DNA of 64,000 nt from Saururus chinensis (Eukaryota > Streptophyta > Magnoliopsida > Piperales > Saururaceae). This document shows positions 22,842 through 35,347 of this stretch, one piece after another; the first letter of the stretch is position 1, and each line of letters begins with the position of its first letter. The position numbers and the translations under genes are program-made. The stretch is from positions 3,702,501-3,766,500 of the forward strand of contig CP141143.1 in NCBI GenBank assembly GCA_035235625.1, read 5' to 3'. The notes under the pieces are model-generated. The model saw only the letters and a program-made list of their open reading frames with translations, did no database searches and was not told the origin of the DNA.

Positions 22842-25800
22842 TAAGTACGCTAATATACCCAATGGGATGACTAAACAAGTCCTATAAAATGACAATGTAC
22901 ATGATTTAACTACATCATCACAAGATCGTCACTATTATATTCAATAGTAAATATCACCACAATCATACATAATAAGCATAATATTCACAAATGCTTTCAC
23001 ATGATTCCAAATCTATAATATGACCTTACTTTGGAGTTTCTTGCTTTATAAGTGTAAGCCATAAGGTTCATTATGATACGATAGTCATATCTAGAAGTAT
23101 AACTTTGTCTCACTAGACCATGAAATACTCACATTCAGAACTCAAGTATTATGAGGCATGCCCGCTCCATCCACGCAATGAAGTTAAGGTCCACAGGGAC
23201 TTATGGACTCAAATAGTTTAGATTCTGACTTTTATGATAATTAAAACCTCATATATTGCGTTGCACAGGATCAATTATATTTTAATGCTCTAGTCCATTT
23301 ATACACATCTCACAGGTCAGGGAAGAGTTGACACAAAGATCTTTTGTCCTTAAGTGCCTTTATCTAACAGTCTCGATGTGCGATTAATTACAAGGATTTT
23401 CATACATGAAAAGGAGAATATACTTAAACATCATCAATCACAATATGATATATAATTACTTTCTATGCATTTAATATCATGTTATTATTTCTGCTAATAA
23501 TAACATAACACATATATCATTCATTACTAGAATTTATCTCAAAACCAATTTATTTTTTAGTAGAATCATCGACATATCGACTAAGTAATTGATGCCCATT
23601 GGTAATATGTCGACACATCAAACCTTGGCTGTTAGTGGGATGGAAAAGACAATCATCCTCATCGATATGTCAACCTCAATGTCAATAACCCATCAGTAGT
23701 ACATCAACGTGTCGAAGCTCCTTATTATGTTCATACTTTCATCTTCTCTATTGTATTGTTAGCATCACCGACATGTGAATAGTTAGGATAAATAACAAAA
23801 TTATCACTCTTGTTCAAAGTTATCCTAAAAATATGTCAATAGAGTTAACAAGGCAATAAAGTGACTTCAAGAGTTAAATATTTATTTTAGCATAAAGCTC
23901 ATGATGCTAATGATCATCATCATCATCGTCATCATATCGTCATAACAGGAACATCATGGAAGTTCATGTTTTCACATCCAATAATTTCATAAGTCAACTT
24001 ATACATGTATATCTCATATTAAATCATAGTACAAGTTAGTAATTCGACCTTTTTCAATCAATTAAATTAAGGTATCCACAAATCCAATTTTTCTTCCCCT
24101 TTCCACTGAACTTTGACACACCATCGTCCACCATTTCCTCCTAAAATCAGAGAATTTGTATGATTCAGGTCAAGGTTTATTAAAGGCATTTATATAGAAA
24201 TCAAATAACTAAATTATAGTACATACCCACTTCATAGAACCGCTTGAAACCAATTTTAAGTGTGATTCTATACCCTTCATTAAGATTGCTCTAGCATTAT
24301 CGACATGTCAAAGGTTGATGATAAGTATTTTTTGGGCTTCATCGGTGAGTTTACGCTCTTGTCAAATCTTACCAATTATGAAATCACAATTTCATCAGTA
24401 GATTTATCGATGTGTTGGTACCTACCACTGAACTTTTCTTCTAAATAAAATTATAACAAACTTCATGCTTATCACCATTACAATTTTCTTGAGTTTATAC
24501 TCAATAATATTATATTTATCAATGGGGTTCATTGATTAAAAAATACATGAAGACCTATAACACATCACAAACAAACTATGAGGATGACTCGTGAATAAAT
24601 ATATATGAATTTCTCACAAAATTTATGGGTGTCACACCCATATTATGCAAAACTAAAACCCTATAGAGAGGGTTCGTTAGGTAATTTTGTTGAGTAATTT
24701 TTACTTTCCTTTTTGTACAAACAATTTTGATTTAAATTTGGCCTTGCTTCTTCCTTGATCGGGCAACAAAAAGTCGAAACTGAACCATAGTGACAAAGTT
24801 ATCCAAATTTTTTCGAAATGGACCATAGGCAAAATTCTCATAGAAATTTTCAACCCCAAATTTATCGCTACTTTGGGTTCATCCTAATTCTTTTCCTTTT
24901 ATTTTGAAGCTTGTGTAGTCAGGGTTTCAAGATATGAATTTTATCAATAGGGCCTCACAATATACATTGAAGCTTCTAGTAAGTTCCCACCACCTCCTTG
25001 AAGATTCAGGAATTCATTAATTTGGCCCCTCTGCCGATTTCTTCTTGATTTTTCTCCTAATATTTTTAAACCAAATTAAAAGGGCTCCTAGCCGAGTCAA
25101 AAATGAAACCCAAACTTTTTCACTAAAGAATTGTATGATTAGCAAATAAACATAGAATGAGAATGTTGATTTACTTGAATTAATTTAGATGGAATTGATT
25201 AGAATCAAAATTATGTTTAGTAATGGAATTTAAGATTCTAAATCTAAAGGGAATAATGTTTAGATAGAAAATTACTGGGTTTGCATAATCATAATACTTT
25301 TGGTTACAAACCAACTAAAATACTCATGATTTATTTTATCCTATACCCAAGTTAAGCAAGTATAAGCCGTTAAACCTCAACCATCCAACCAATGTAGATG
25401 ACCTCAACGTATCATGCATATTTGGGTTGGCCGGCGAAGAGACCAACACTTTTTTATTTTGGGTAGCAATGGGTAGGATTGAAACTTTTAATGGCTGACT
25501 AGATAGTCTGGTCAGCCAGCTCTACCTGGCCTATAAGAATACGGGTTAGGGTATAAATATTTGGTTCTCTCTAAATAGGGGTAAGCCATAGCTAGGGGGC
25601 AAAAAATCCCAAAGGCCCGTTGGCACGTCGCCAAGTATAAAAATAAATTATTTTTATGTGTATAAGAGAGAGAGAGAAAAAAAAAAGTGAATGTTATATG
25701 CTTTAAAGAAATTTAAGACATTTTTAGCTTGAAAAGTTATAATTTTTTGTTATGAATGATCTCACCTAAATGTTAAATACTTATGATTTGATGCCCTATG

Positions 25801-26090
25801 GGGTCAAATACTAGGTCTTGGGAGTAGTTAAAAGATATAGACTTTTTATAATATTTTTTAATAAATATAAAATAAAAAAGAATAAAATCATGTATCCAAC
25901 TCAAGCTCTTTTAAGGCCAAACTTTTAGAAGTTTGCCTAAGTTAAGGTTAGGCTAGGGCCTAGCTCCTGCTTGTCATGACTTAGCCTAGTTACAACGCTA
26001 ATAATAGGGTTACTGTGGAGAAAGAGTGTCTAGTTATTTTGTTCCAATTAATGAGGAGTAATACTAAAAACTAAGCCTTTGTCATCATTC
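22842..26090. other. Decayed repeat-derived spacer
   Basis: No gene recognised. The sequence from about 22850 to 24650 has the look of a much older large-LTR relic: recurring CGACATATCGAC/TGTCGACACATC-type motifs near 23570-23720 and 24300-24420, and a TGTCACACCC at about 24632 like the minus-strand end of the LTR family. This is a weak inference. A CAT/ATC microsatellite lies at about 23905-23945 and an (AG)n run at about 25664-25677. Confidence 0.3.
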
Positions 26091-26097
26091 TATTCAA

Positions 26098-27090
26098 CAG
26101 AATGGGTCGAATTTCTTTATAGGAACTTTCAATGAGATGGGCCGAATTACGGCAAGACGATTGATTCAACAGAATGGGTCAATTTTTTTAAGTGAATTGT
26201 AATACAATTGATGCTCGATGAGCATTTACAGAAGACAAAGTTGCAAAAAAAAAAAAAAAAAAGGGCAAACACCACCCTATATTACATAGAAATGGACATT
26301 AAACCACATTAACACTCCAACCCACCATAACACAAAAATAGTCACCCAAAACGTAGTTAAGCTCGCTTTCACACCCAAATTGTTGCCAAAAAGAACATTG
26401 CCCAAGCAAGTAATATTCGCTGCTCATGGAAGAAGCACCATTGGCCCTAAGCTATTGAAACCACCAAGGAGCACTTGGTCTCTCGCTGGAGTGAAGGGAA
26501 GGTGATGCTGCGATGAAGTCGAACCATTTGAATTCACAAAATCATCACTAGGAACAAACCAATCCACCCTCCAGCAGAGGAAAAGCCACCTACTTCCAGT
26601 TTTAACACAGGAAGACAAAAACAGACTACAAGGGTGGCAGGAAAACAGGGGAGCCCAAATGCCATCATCTACTTGATCCTCCAAACACCCTTAGAGAGAC
26701 AAGTCATTGCCAACATAGGCAGAGAAGTCGATGTCCATGGAGATGCAGAACAAGCCACAACGAAGGCAGGGGTGCACGCCTACCATTGTGAAACACATCG
26801 GCCGTAGAACCCTTTGACCTCAACCCATTCACTCGAAGGGTAGATGGGGCACTCACGCCTAAGAAAAGTGGCAGCCGCCGAAACCTCGTAAGAACCCGGC
26901 AGAAAGATGTGCCCCTGAATCCGCTCTACCCGACACCAAGAAATACAATACAAAATTAAACATAACTAAGCCCCTCCCTCCCAAAAAATAGGAATATATC
27001 TAATCAAGATAAAATAGGCCGTCTTATAGGGACTTTTAATGGGATGGGCCGAATTAGGGCAGGATGATTGATTCAACGGAATTTGATTCA
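26098..27090. repeat. Direct repeats of about 55-60 bp flanking an 850-bp segment with a poly(A) tract
   Basis: A block around GAGATGGGCCGAATTACGGC (about 26122-26180) recurs as GGGATGGGCCGAATTAGGGC (about 27033-27085), each followed by GATTGATTCAAC. Between them is a segment with an 18-20 base poly(A) run at about 26250-26270. This could be an insertion or a decayed element with terminal repeats. No coding domain is recognised inside. Confidence 0.4.
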
Positions 27091-27422
27091 TTTGAATTTA
27101 TGGAGCCAAATACAATTCCAATGAAAATAGGTGTATACCGAATTAAGATAGAATAGGGTGGACGAGAAGGCAGATTCTTATTAGTAAGAACCGATCCGGT
27201 TAATTTTGAGTACGGGCGAGGGAGCCAGAGTTTTACCGGTCTGGCTTCATCCTGATTACCCTTGTCCAATCCTTTCGAGTTCTCGGTCTCCTGTGACTGC
27301 GCAAGGCTACAGACTACAGAGTGCAGACTTTCTCTAGCCTCATCTTTCAAACTGGGAAAAATGCCGGTTTACTGGTACTGCTAAGCCTTTATTTCCTCTG
27401 CTGCTGGTTCGAGAAGAGGGAA

Positions 27423-30400
27423 ATGGTAATCTGGTGCAATCAGCTCCCGAGCTTCCACTACCAACGCTGTCACTCCTCTTCTTTTCGGACTTTCTTCAAA
27501 CACCTTTCAGCAGCACCAGTAACTCCGGCTACAAGAAGCATCAAATCCATAGTAACCACCGCTTCTTCACTCGAGCCGCCTCGGCTAACTACCTTGTCTT
27601 CCCGTCAGCAAGAACAACTCTCTCTCTATGTTGACGCTCTGCTCGAGTGGAACACGGTACTATGTTTATGTATCCTGCAGATTATGAGAATCAACTCCCT
27701 CATGCCATATGATCGTGGAGCTGTTAAATAAGTACGTATTTCCTTGTTATTTTACAGAAAATGAATCTCACGGCCGTGTCGGAGACAAGCGAGGTCATCA
27801 CACGGCACGTGGATGACTCTCTTGCAATTATTCCTCCAATTCGAAAATTTTATCTTGCACGGTGTGGCGCTTCGTCTGATGGCATCAATCTGGTGGATGT
27901 TGGGTCAGGCCCGGGCCTCCCCGGAATCATATTGGCCATAGCCTGCCCCAGTAATTCATGCTCCTTCCTTATATCTGATTGTTTATAATATGTTGGCAAT
28001 GCTGTTCTAGGTAACATTAGGTGCATCTCTAGACAAGTGCCCATGCATATTTGAAAAATATCATCACTCAAAATGGGGTGAATTTAGCAGCTGTAAGGTA
28101 CTCATAAACATAATCGTGATGAACACTGTTTTCCCATTGCTATATAATGTCGGCCATGGATCCAAGTTACTGTGAATGCTTGAAGAGAACAAACTAACTT
28201 GTTCCGCATCAGTGAAATCAATTTTTCCAGTGCTGTAACATCAGTCATTACTTTATCACTACGAGTTTACATAGACATTTCCGAAGCTATCAGATAGGCG
28301 CAGGCACTGATAAAGCTTTTTCCTTTTCTTTTTAGTTCGTGTTCCGACTTTAACACTAGATTAGCACTTTATTTTCTCAGGTTGGAAAGTAACACTCTTG
28401 GAGTCGATGCAAAAAAGGTGCCTCTTTCTAAGGCATGCTTTGGATCTTACTGGTTTGTCAAATGTCCAGATACTATGTTCAAGAGCGGAGGTAATATCAC
28501 CTCATTCTGCATCTCATATGTAAGAATTTGATGTCTTATTATCTAAGCAGTTACGTGGTTTAGTTGCTTATTCAGCTCTTCTTAAATTTATAACTTATGC
28601 AATGGGATTAAATTGTTCTATGTATGCTTCAAACTCTCCAACAAACATGCTTCCACAAAATCTGCTAGTGGCAAGGTTACGTGGAAAAAATGTAGAGTGG
28701 TTGGTATCCTAAGTCTTGTGTTAAATACGAACTTTGGTTAGAATTTTATACCCTGGGACGTCCTTTCTGATTAGAACTTAATTGCCATTTGGTGATTATG
28801 ACAGGAAATTTCTTTAGTTTGGCTGCTATACCTTTGTACGAAAATGCTACTTTTGTTCAGGAACTTGTCATTAATATGCACCTTTTAATCACGTGCTAAA
28901 TAAAGAAGATCTTAGAGGAGTGAATTTCAGGAAGAGCCAGCTGCAACTTGATAATTGGTCTATATATATATATATATTGACAATTGGCTGCAGCAGCTTG
29001 CCAATTAGCTCTGTCTTGAAATTCTTGGTTGTTGACCTGCAAGGAAATTGAAAATACTTTTATAATGTCAGAAATTGAAAATACCAAAGCCAATCAAAAG
29101 GTGTTGCTACGTGAATGCTAGGCATGTTTACAAAAATGGGGTACCATTATTTCCAGACACCTTGTCCCACCTCTAGCACTCAAATGAATGTAAAAAGACT
29201 AGTTTTTTTTTTTTTTTACAGTGTCGTTTTTCTGAAAATGAGGAAACTAGAAAGTGATTGGAAAGAAAGTGTAGAAATTATGATATCATAAATAAACAAG
29301 CAGAACTATGTCTCAAGTAAGTTACAAATGATTACGGATGGAATTAGCAGGGCAAGAAGAAGGTCTTAACCATGAAATTGTCAAAATTTTGTAGCGAAGG
29401 GACATTTTGTCTGCATTGTGAAGCACAATAATATTTAGATTGGCAGTTACCTCCTCAAGCACAAGACTAGTCATTCTACCATATAAAAAAAATTCAGAGT
29501 TAGCAATGCCCTCCACTAGCTCCTCCTTGACTTTGCCCTTGCCAATTATTGAAGTGTGCCTGTTGTTACAGGGCCCTTTTCCTAAGGCCTGTGGAGTGAG
29601 CTTATTTCTGAGTTCAGACTTCCCAGTTTAAGTTGTTTCAACTTTCAAATAAAGGAAAAATCGTGATTGTTTTATATTTGAATTTTCATTTTGTGTTTTC
29701 TCAACGGTTGTTCAGTACTATTTTAAGTTCTTGTGTACATTGTTATAGGACAGAGTGCAGGCCAAAACAATGACTTCAGAGAGGTGTTTGATGTGGCTGT
29801 TGCAAGAGCTGTAGCTGAGATGAGAATTTTAGGTAACGTGTCCTGATTTCCTGTCCATACATGTTTCTATTGTTAAGTCTGTTGAAAACTGTACTTGTCT
29901 TTCTCATTTATTAGATCTCTATATAAAAAAAGCTGTTTTTCTTTACAGCTGAGTACTGTCTTCCTCTGGTTCGAGTAGGGGGATTGTTTGTAGCTGCAAA
30001 AGGCTTTAATCCACAGGTATTTATCTACTTGCATTCTAGATAGACTGAAGTTTGCATTTTCTCTTAATAGGTTAACCACACCACTGGTCTAACTGACATG
30101 GATGAAACAACAATATGTATGATTTCGTTACTCTGTTTGCTACTTCATTCTTTGTCTTCCATCCTTGATATTCTGAATGAAATGCTCTTTTGACCAAACG
30201 GAAAGGAAAATAAAAGTTTTAGGAAGAAAGTGAACGGCTCCTCTCTGTTAAACGGACTTTGAATTTGGGAAATCTTCTATGCTTGTTTTCATCCATGTGA
30301 TTTCATATTACTAAAATATTTCATGTTTCTGATGTTAATGTCATATTTGTTTATGTTAATCGTATTTTTAACAGGAGGAGATAAAAGATGCAGAGAAAGC

Positions 30401-30840
30401 TATCAGACTGATGGGAGCTTCCATGTTAGAACTATGTTCAGGTATACTATTTTATACCTACTAATTTAGTACATTATTACCAGTCCAATAGATACCCTTT
30501 TGCTAATGAGAAATTCGATAATAGAACTAGAATTCTTTGTACCAAAATATCCACTAATCAGTCAGGAAAAAAAACAAACAAACCACTATATTGGTTTTAT
30601 GTCAGTTCTTGTAGATTTGCATCCCACCGGCAGTAGACTCACATTTTAACTGTTACTTCAATTGTCCAACTGTCATATTTAAATAATATATTGGACACCT
30701 AAAATTAGCTTAATTGATTTGTTGCAGTGGAATCACAAGGCCCCTATGGCAAACGAACGGCTGTTGTATATTTAAAGAATCGTTGCACTCCAAAGAAGTA
30801 TCCTCGCCACCCAGGAATACCCACCAAGATGCCACTCTAG
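27423..30840 (+). CDS. RSMG: RsmG/GidB 16S rRNA (guanine-N7) methyltransferase, likely plastid-targeted, seven exons
   Basis: Seven exons join to a complete 287-residue protein: 27423-27656, 27758-27950, 28381-28490, 29754-29832, 29949-30016, 30375-30441 and 30728-30840. All borders are GT-AG with agreeing phases. The first about 50 residues are rich in Ser, Thr and Arg and resemble a plastid transit peptide. The RsmG core follows: YVDALLEWN, KMNLTAV, SAM-binding motif I LVDVGSGPGLPG (123-134), WKVTLLESMQKRCLFL, FDVAVARAVAEM and GGLFVAAKG. Bacterial RsmG methylates N7 of G527 in 16S rRNA; the plant homologue is expected to modify plastid 16S rRNA, which is inferred. The start is the first ATG upstream of the transit-like sequence. 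The exon 4 acceptor at GACAG|A (29753) keeps the frame, whereas the nearer TATAG six bases earlier would break it. Confidence 0.93.
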
Positions 30841-31723
30841 ATTTTCTGGCTCCGTAATTTGCCGCTGCCTCTTTTAGCCTTCATCCTTCCAATTTTGTAC
30901 CAAAGCCCTATGAATGATATCTTATCAGAGAAGGCTTTGCGTATATTTATATTCCTGTGTAACTTGACTACGCAAATACTCATGTTCAAACTTTTATAGG
31001 TGAAGTCTGCCCATTACACATTGTCAGTGGGCGGCCCAAAGCTATTTGATTGATCAGTAGGAGAAACGTGTGCGGCCCAAAGCTATTTGATTGATCAGTA
31101 GGAGAAACGTGTGGAGAACTCTGCTCAAACGCAACTGCATCTTTGCCCCCATTCAATCCTAACAAATGCCATTCGCCCATCTCACACCTATCCAGCTCCT
31201 CCGTCATCGTTTTCTTCATAACTGGGGTTCTGCCCTTTGACTATGTTTTATACCTGAGCTTCTTCTTCCTCCATTTGGGGGACCAGCACATGTTGGCCCT
31301 CTACCATGTGTGGGGGTGCTTCGAGCCCTTGCCATCTTCAAGTCCCACAGTCCACAGCAGTGAGTGTCTTGTAGAGGAAATTGTGAACATATGTCTCTTG
31401 GGGTATAACACCATGAATGGACGCAGAACGTGAAGTAGAGAGAGATCCATGACGGGGTACTTAAAAAACGGCAGCGTGGTGTTCTTTGAAAATGCTACAC
31501 GCTCATTCCCAGCGATGTTCTGCATGGGGCTGTGCATCACGGCAAGCACTATGTGCTGTGGAACTGTGGTGCATAGATTCCTCCACTGTTTCACATTCTA
31601 ACACTTTTTGGACGAGAGTACTTTTCACATTTTTACTGAGTTACGTGTTAGAAAGTGAATGGATCTATCCAAGGCCACACGGTAGATCAGTTTAACTGGA
31701 TACTTTTTCTTGTTACTGAATCT
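30841..31723. other. Spacer downstream of RsmG
   Basis: Contains the probable RsmG 3' UTR, a 41-bp tandem duplication at 31031, and short frames on both strands between 31140 and 31700 that I could not assign to any family. Confidence 0.5.
31031..31112. repeat. Perfect 41-bp tandem duplication
   Basis: Two adjacent copies of a unit starting GCGGCCCAAAGCTATTTGAT and ending AGAAACGTGT, identical as far as I can read. About 190 bp after the RsmG stop codon, so it may lie in the 3' UTR or terminator region. Confidence 0.9.
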
Positions 31724-32283
31724 TAGGGATGCCACTAGCTGGCCCGGCCCACTGTGGCCCTTTGGTGGAGCGGGCTGGGCTTACTGTTCCCTTCCTAACA
31801 GTTCGAATTTTTAGGAAATTTAGTTATCTTACATGGTATTAGAGTTTTAGTTTACAGGAAGTTCTCGGTTCAAGTCTCGTTGGATACATTTATACTCCAA
31901 TTGTGTTTCACGTACCGTGCTTGATAAATACTTGCACATGAGGGGGGTATTAAAATATAAAATTAATATAAAAGATTTATTCTTCCTAATAGCTCGAGCT
32001 TTTGGGAAACTTGGTTATTTTACACCTACAAAGGTTGGGGGCGAGCCAGTACGGCCCACTCTACCCATTTTTTTTAATAAAAAATAGCTGCGGGCTAAAG
32101 ATTTTGTCCGCTGCCAAGAAATGCCCACGGCTAGAGATCCAGCCCGGGTCCTGAAGGAACAACCCTCCTAGCCATGGGCCTGGGAACCCAAACCCAGCAT
32201 GGTCTGCTCCTTTTGTGGGCCGTGTCAAGTTGGGCCTGCTCCACCCATGGGTTGTGAGTTGGTCTGTACTTTTGCCACCCCTA
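31724..32283. mobile_element. hAT-like MITE interrupted by a TRIM-like insertion
   Basis: Outer ends are TAGGGATGCCACTAG and TTTTGCCACCCCTA, an imperfect inverted pair like the other TAGGGATG-type elements in the window. The interior holds a small LTR-type element at about 31785-32024. A matching 8-bp target duplication is not visible. Confidence 0.45.
31785..32024 (+). mobile_element. TRIM-like miniature LTR retrotransposon
   Basis: A partial left LTR (about 31785-31833, ending TTATCTTACA) is followed at 31834 by TGGTATTAGAG, close to the initiator-Met tRNA primer-binding site TGGTATCAGAG. A polypurine run GAGGGGGG precedes a right LTR (about 31948-32024) that ends GGTTATTTTACA. The two LTRs share CTTCCTAA(C/T)AG and the TTAGGAAA/TTGGGAAA block. 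No coding capacity. The left LTR is truncated or badly decayed. Confidence 0.55.
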
Positions 32284-32589
32284 GATGTCATCAGGTTGGG
32301 TTTTGTAAAATTTGAATTCGATACTATTTAAGAAATGGTCAACCTGAAGCCGACTTCAATATCTATTTAGGTTGAATTTAAAAACCTAAACCCGACCTAT
32401 TAAGGCTAAGTCGGGTTTTATCAAGACATGAAAAAAAATCTAAAATTTTATGACAGGTTAGGTCAAGTTAGATCACTTGAAACTTAAACTCAACCCAAAT
32501 AACTATTTGGGTTAAATTTTAATACTTAAACCCGACCCATTAAAGTCAGGTTGGGTTTTACCATGTACCCAACACGAGTAGCATCCCTA
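32282..32589. mobile_element. hAT-like MITE (TAGGGATG family)
   Basis: Begins TAGATGTCATCAGGTTGGGT and ends GTAGCATCCCTA. The interior is an alternation of GGTTGGGTTTT and AAACCCGACC(C)-type motifs that recurs in the elements at 36416, 39446, 45661 and 49762. Confidence 0.5.
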
Positions 32590-35347
32590 TTATTGATGGC
32601 AAGCATATGGAGCATCACTTGAGCATTCTTTTCTTGTTCTAGTAACCTCTTGAAAGTGTGTAGCCAACAAAAAAAACCCTTAAAAGTGGCTAATTATGAA
32701 GTTTTACACTTGCTTTGAGACCTCTACTACGGAGCTTTGCTAGTTGATCCTAGGTTAGCGTCATGCCTTGGGCCCAATATATCTAGATGAAAGAGTTTTT
32801 TATATTCCCCTTTGACAATGAGCTCAAGCACCAAAGAACACGCTAAAGCACTTGATATTTAAAATCAATGGTGCACATATTAACACCAATACCACTAACA
32901 TATACACCATCGCTTTCATGAATAAAGAGCTTTTATGTATTACTACGATCATTGTCATAGTAGAGCTTCCTGTATAGACTGCTTGATTTGTGAACCTAAT
33001 TGTTTATTTGGTGTCCATATCTGAAGCCTCGATTTCCACGGCTCTAAATTTAGACAAAAGTACATGTGTTTGACTAAATGGACAGAAAAAAAGATGCCGT
33101 ATTGCCAACTCCGCGGCCGCAGTCCGCAGTTGAATTGTTGTGGTGGCATGCTTTGTTTCTTGCCAACCAAATGTTGGCAAATGTTTAAGGTGTTCAATTG
33201 AATGGTTGGAATTTTAGAGAAGAATCTTTGTTAGAGAACGATATGAGTAATTAACAAAGTGGTCTTTTTTGTGGTCAAGATTGTGTTGGATTATTGTTCT
33301 CATTTTAAATTGATCGCACGTTTGTAATATTTTGTTACTTATATATCCAATCATTTCAATGTAACTTATTATTTGATGACCTTTTGAGGATGTAGCATTA
33401 TTTTTCTCACGGAAGCTGGAATAAGAACATGCAATATGTTTTAACTGATTTGCTACGATTCACATAAGTTGTCCAAAGTCCAAACAAACGGCAGTCGATC
33501 TTTGAATGCGAGGCCGATCTTCGATCTGCTCCTTTCTATGTTAAGCTTCAATACATGTAAAACCATACTTCATCTATTTTAATAACTTAATTTGAGTATT
33601 GTAGGCAGTCTATGGTAGGCGTCAATATGATTTTCTCAGCTATTACCTGGACCCGGCCTAAGGCATATATTTTGGTCCTATTTGGACTAGAATCGGACAT
33701 GTAACAAAGCCCATAAACTGCAGATTGTTAGCTTGGTAATTGAAGCTTGACTTGACCTTTCCAGATCGATATCAGACAGTTTCAAATGATTCTTGGCATC
33801 CCATATGAAAGATGAACCGTCGTTATTGGAGGGCGTGGACTAAATCGGCGACCTCTTATTCCACTTTTTTTAGGGTTTGACACTGTGGATTCAACTGCTG
33901 TAGCCTGTAGGATCCATTAATTATGACAAAGTACTCAAACCGGTAGTTGCCATTGTTCAACTTTGTCACTTGACTAGCACGTATTTCAAAAGAACGTATT
34001 TATTAAGAGGGCACTTGATCTGGGGTGGTGAAGTCTGCAGAATAAGAATGGGCGGCCATGAGTACGTCACTACATTTACTAATCAACGTAGTAATTAACA
34101 TAGTATTCACTAGAGGCTACTAAGTAATGTAGCGGGTGATGAAGTACTAATTAGCAGCACGATTCCGGGGAGTATACTACGGCAGACTTCGTACTCCCAT
34201 TTACAAATTGTGCTCACCATGGATGGATGGTTGATGGTTCTATCGAGGGGAAGCATTTTTAGTCCACCAACCTCATATTCGTTGGGATATCCTCCAAGTT
34301 AGGAGCATACTACTCCACTAGTTAGGAGCACACTAGTGCAAATTCATTACTTGGCACTAACATTTGTTAGCACTTACGCCGTCAATTCTCATTATCGACG
34401 GTTCCTATTCCGGAGGATAAATATCTCCATGCTCCCGAAATAGGAGAATGTGACTATATAGACTCTATTTTTTTCTTCCGTATCTTCTACAGGAAAGAAA
34501 AATTATATTTTTTTTTACTCTTTGTATTCTCTATCACCCTTATTGTTTTTACCCATGCTTCCCTCAATGTATAAATTTCACTATTTTTTCTTTCTTTTTC
34601 AGTACTAACTCCGGCGACCATTAGCACTTTGATAGCTGTCAGCTAGATCCGGCCATGGCGACACCGACCAGGGGCCACCACAGCTAACCAGATCTGGCAA
34701 TGACGACTGGCTAGATCCACGCGATGCAATCGTTGGTCGAATTAGGCAGTTGCATCCAACTAGTCGTAGTCATTGCTGGCCGTGGTGGCGGCCAGTGTGC
34801 GACTGCGCCATTGATGGTTGTGGCCAGCTATTGCAGGCTGCTACCGCTGCTGGCTATGGCCGGCTATTGTAGGCCGCTATTGCTGCTTACTATTTTAGGC
34901 CGCTACCGTTGCTGGCTGTGGCCGGTTATTAAAAGCCGCGACCGCTGTTAGCCGTAGCCAATGGCGATGAGAAAAGTTAGTGACGTTGTTACCAGCGTTG
35001 AAGAAGAAAGAATAACCACATCAAAAAAAGTAAGGTAAAATAGAAGATGCGAAAAATTTTAATGAAAAATAGTAAAATAAAAAAAATACAGGGCGAAAAA
35101 AGAGGGGTCTAAATAGCCACCTTTTTTTTTAAGTATAAACCTTGAGCACTGGGCTATAATAATGCTAACGTTACATTTCAACTACTGAAATGTACAAATC
35201 AATAAATTAACATTAGCTCTTCATAACAAAGAGAATAAAATTGGAAATATTGTCGTTTCATCTCGAAGACATTGGCTATTTCAAATTAAAATTTTGTACC
35301 CCACTACTAGAAGAGTAACTTGCGTTTGACTGCACGGAAGGACTTAG
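32590..35347. other. Intergenic spacer without recognised gene
   Basis: No gene recognised. A degenerate array built on GGCCGCTACCGCTGCTGGCT and GGCCGGCTATTG-like units lies at about 34800-34960, flanked by A-rich sequence. Confidence 0.45.
34800..34960. repeat. Degenerate GGCCG(C/G)TA-based tandem repeat
   Basis: Repeated units such as TGGCCGGCTATTGTAGGCCG and GGCCGCTACCGTTGCTGGCT, about 36-38 bp apart, GC-rich in an AT-rich surround. Could be a fragment of a larger element. Confidence 0.5.

Noticed and set aside
29749-29753. Alternative RsmG exon 4 acceptor at TATAG
   Set aside because: Using it would shift the frame and lose the conserved FDVAVARAVAEM block; the GACAG acceptor six bases later fits phase 0.
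31143-31594. Overlapping plus and minus frames after the RsmG gene
   Set aside because: Neither product shows a recognisable domain; kept as unassigned spacer.
31862-31882. tRNA T-arm-like GGTTCAAGTCTC
   Set aside because: No acceptor stem, anticodon arm or D-arm around it; better explained as part of the TRIM-like element just after its primer-site-like sequence.
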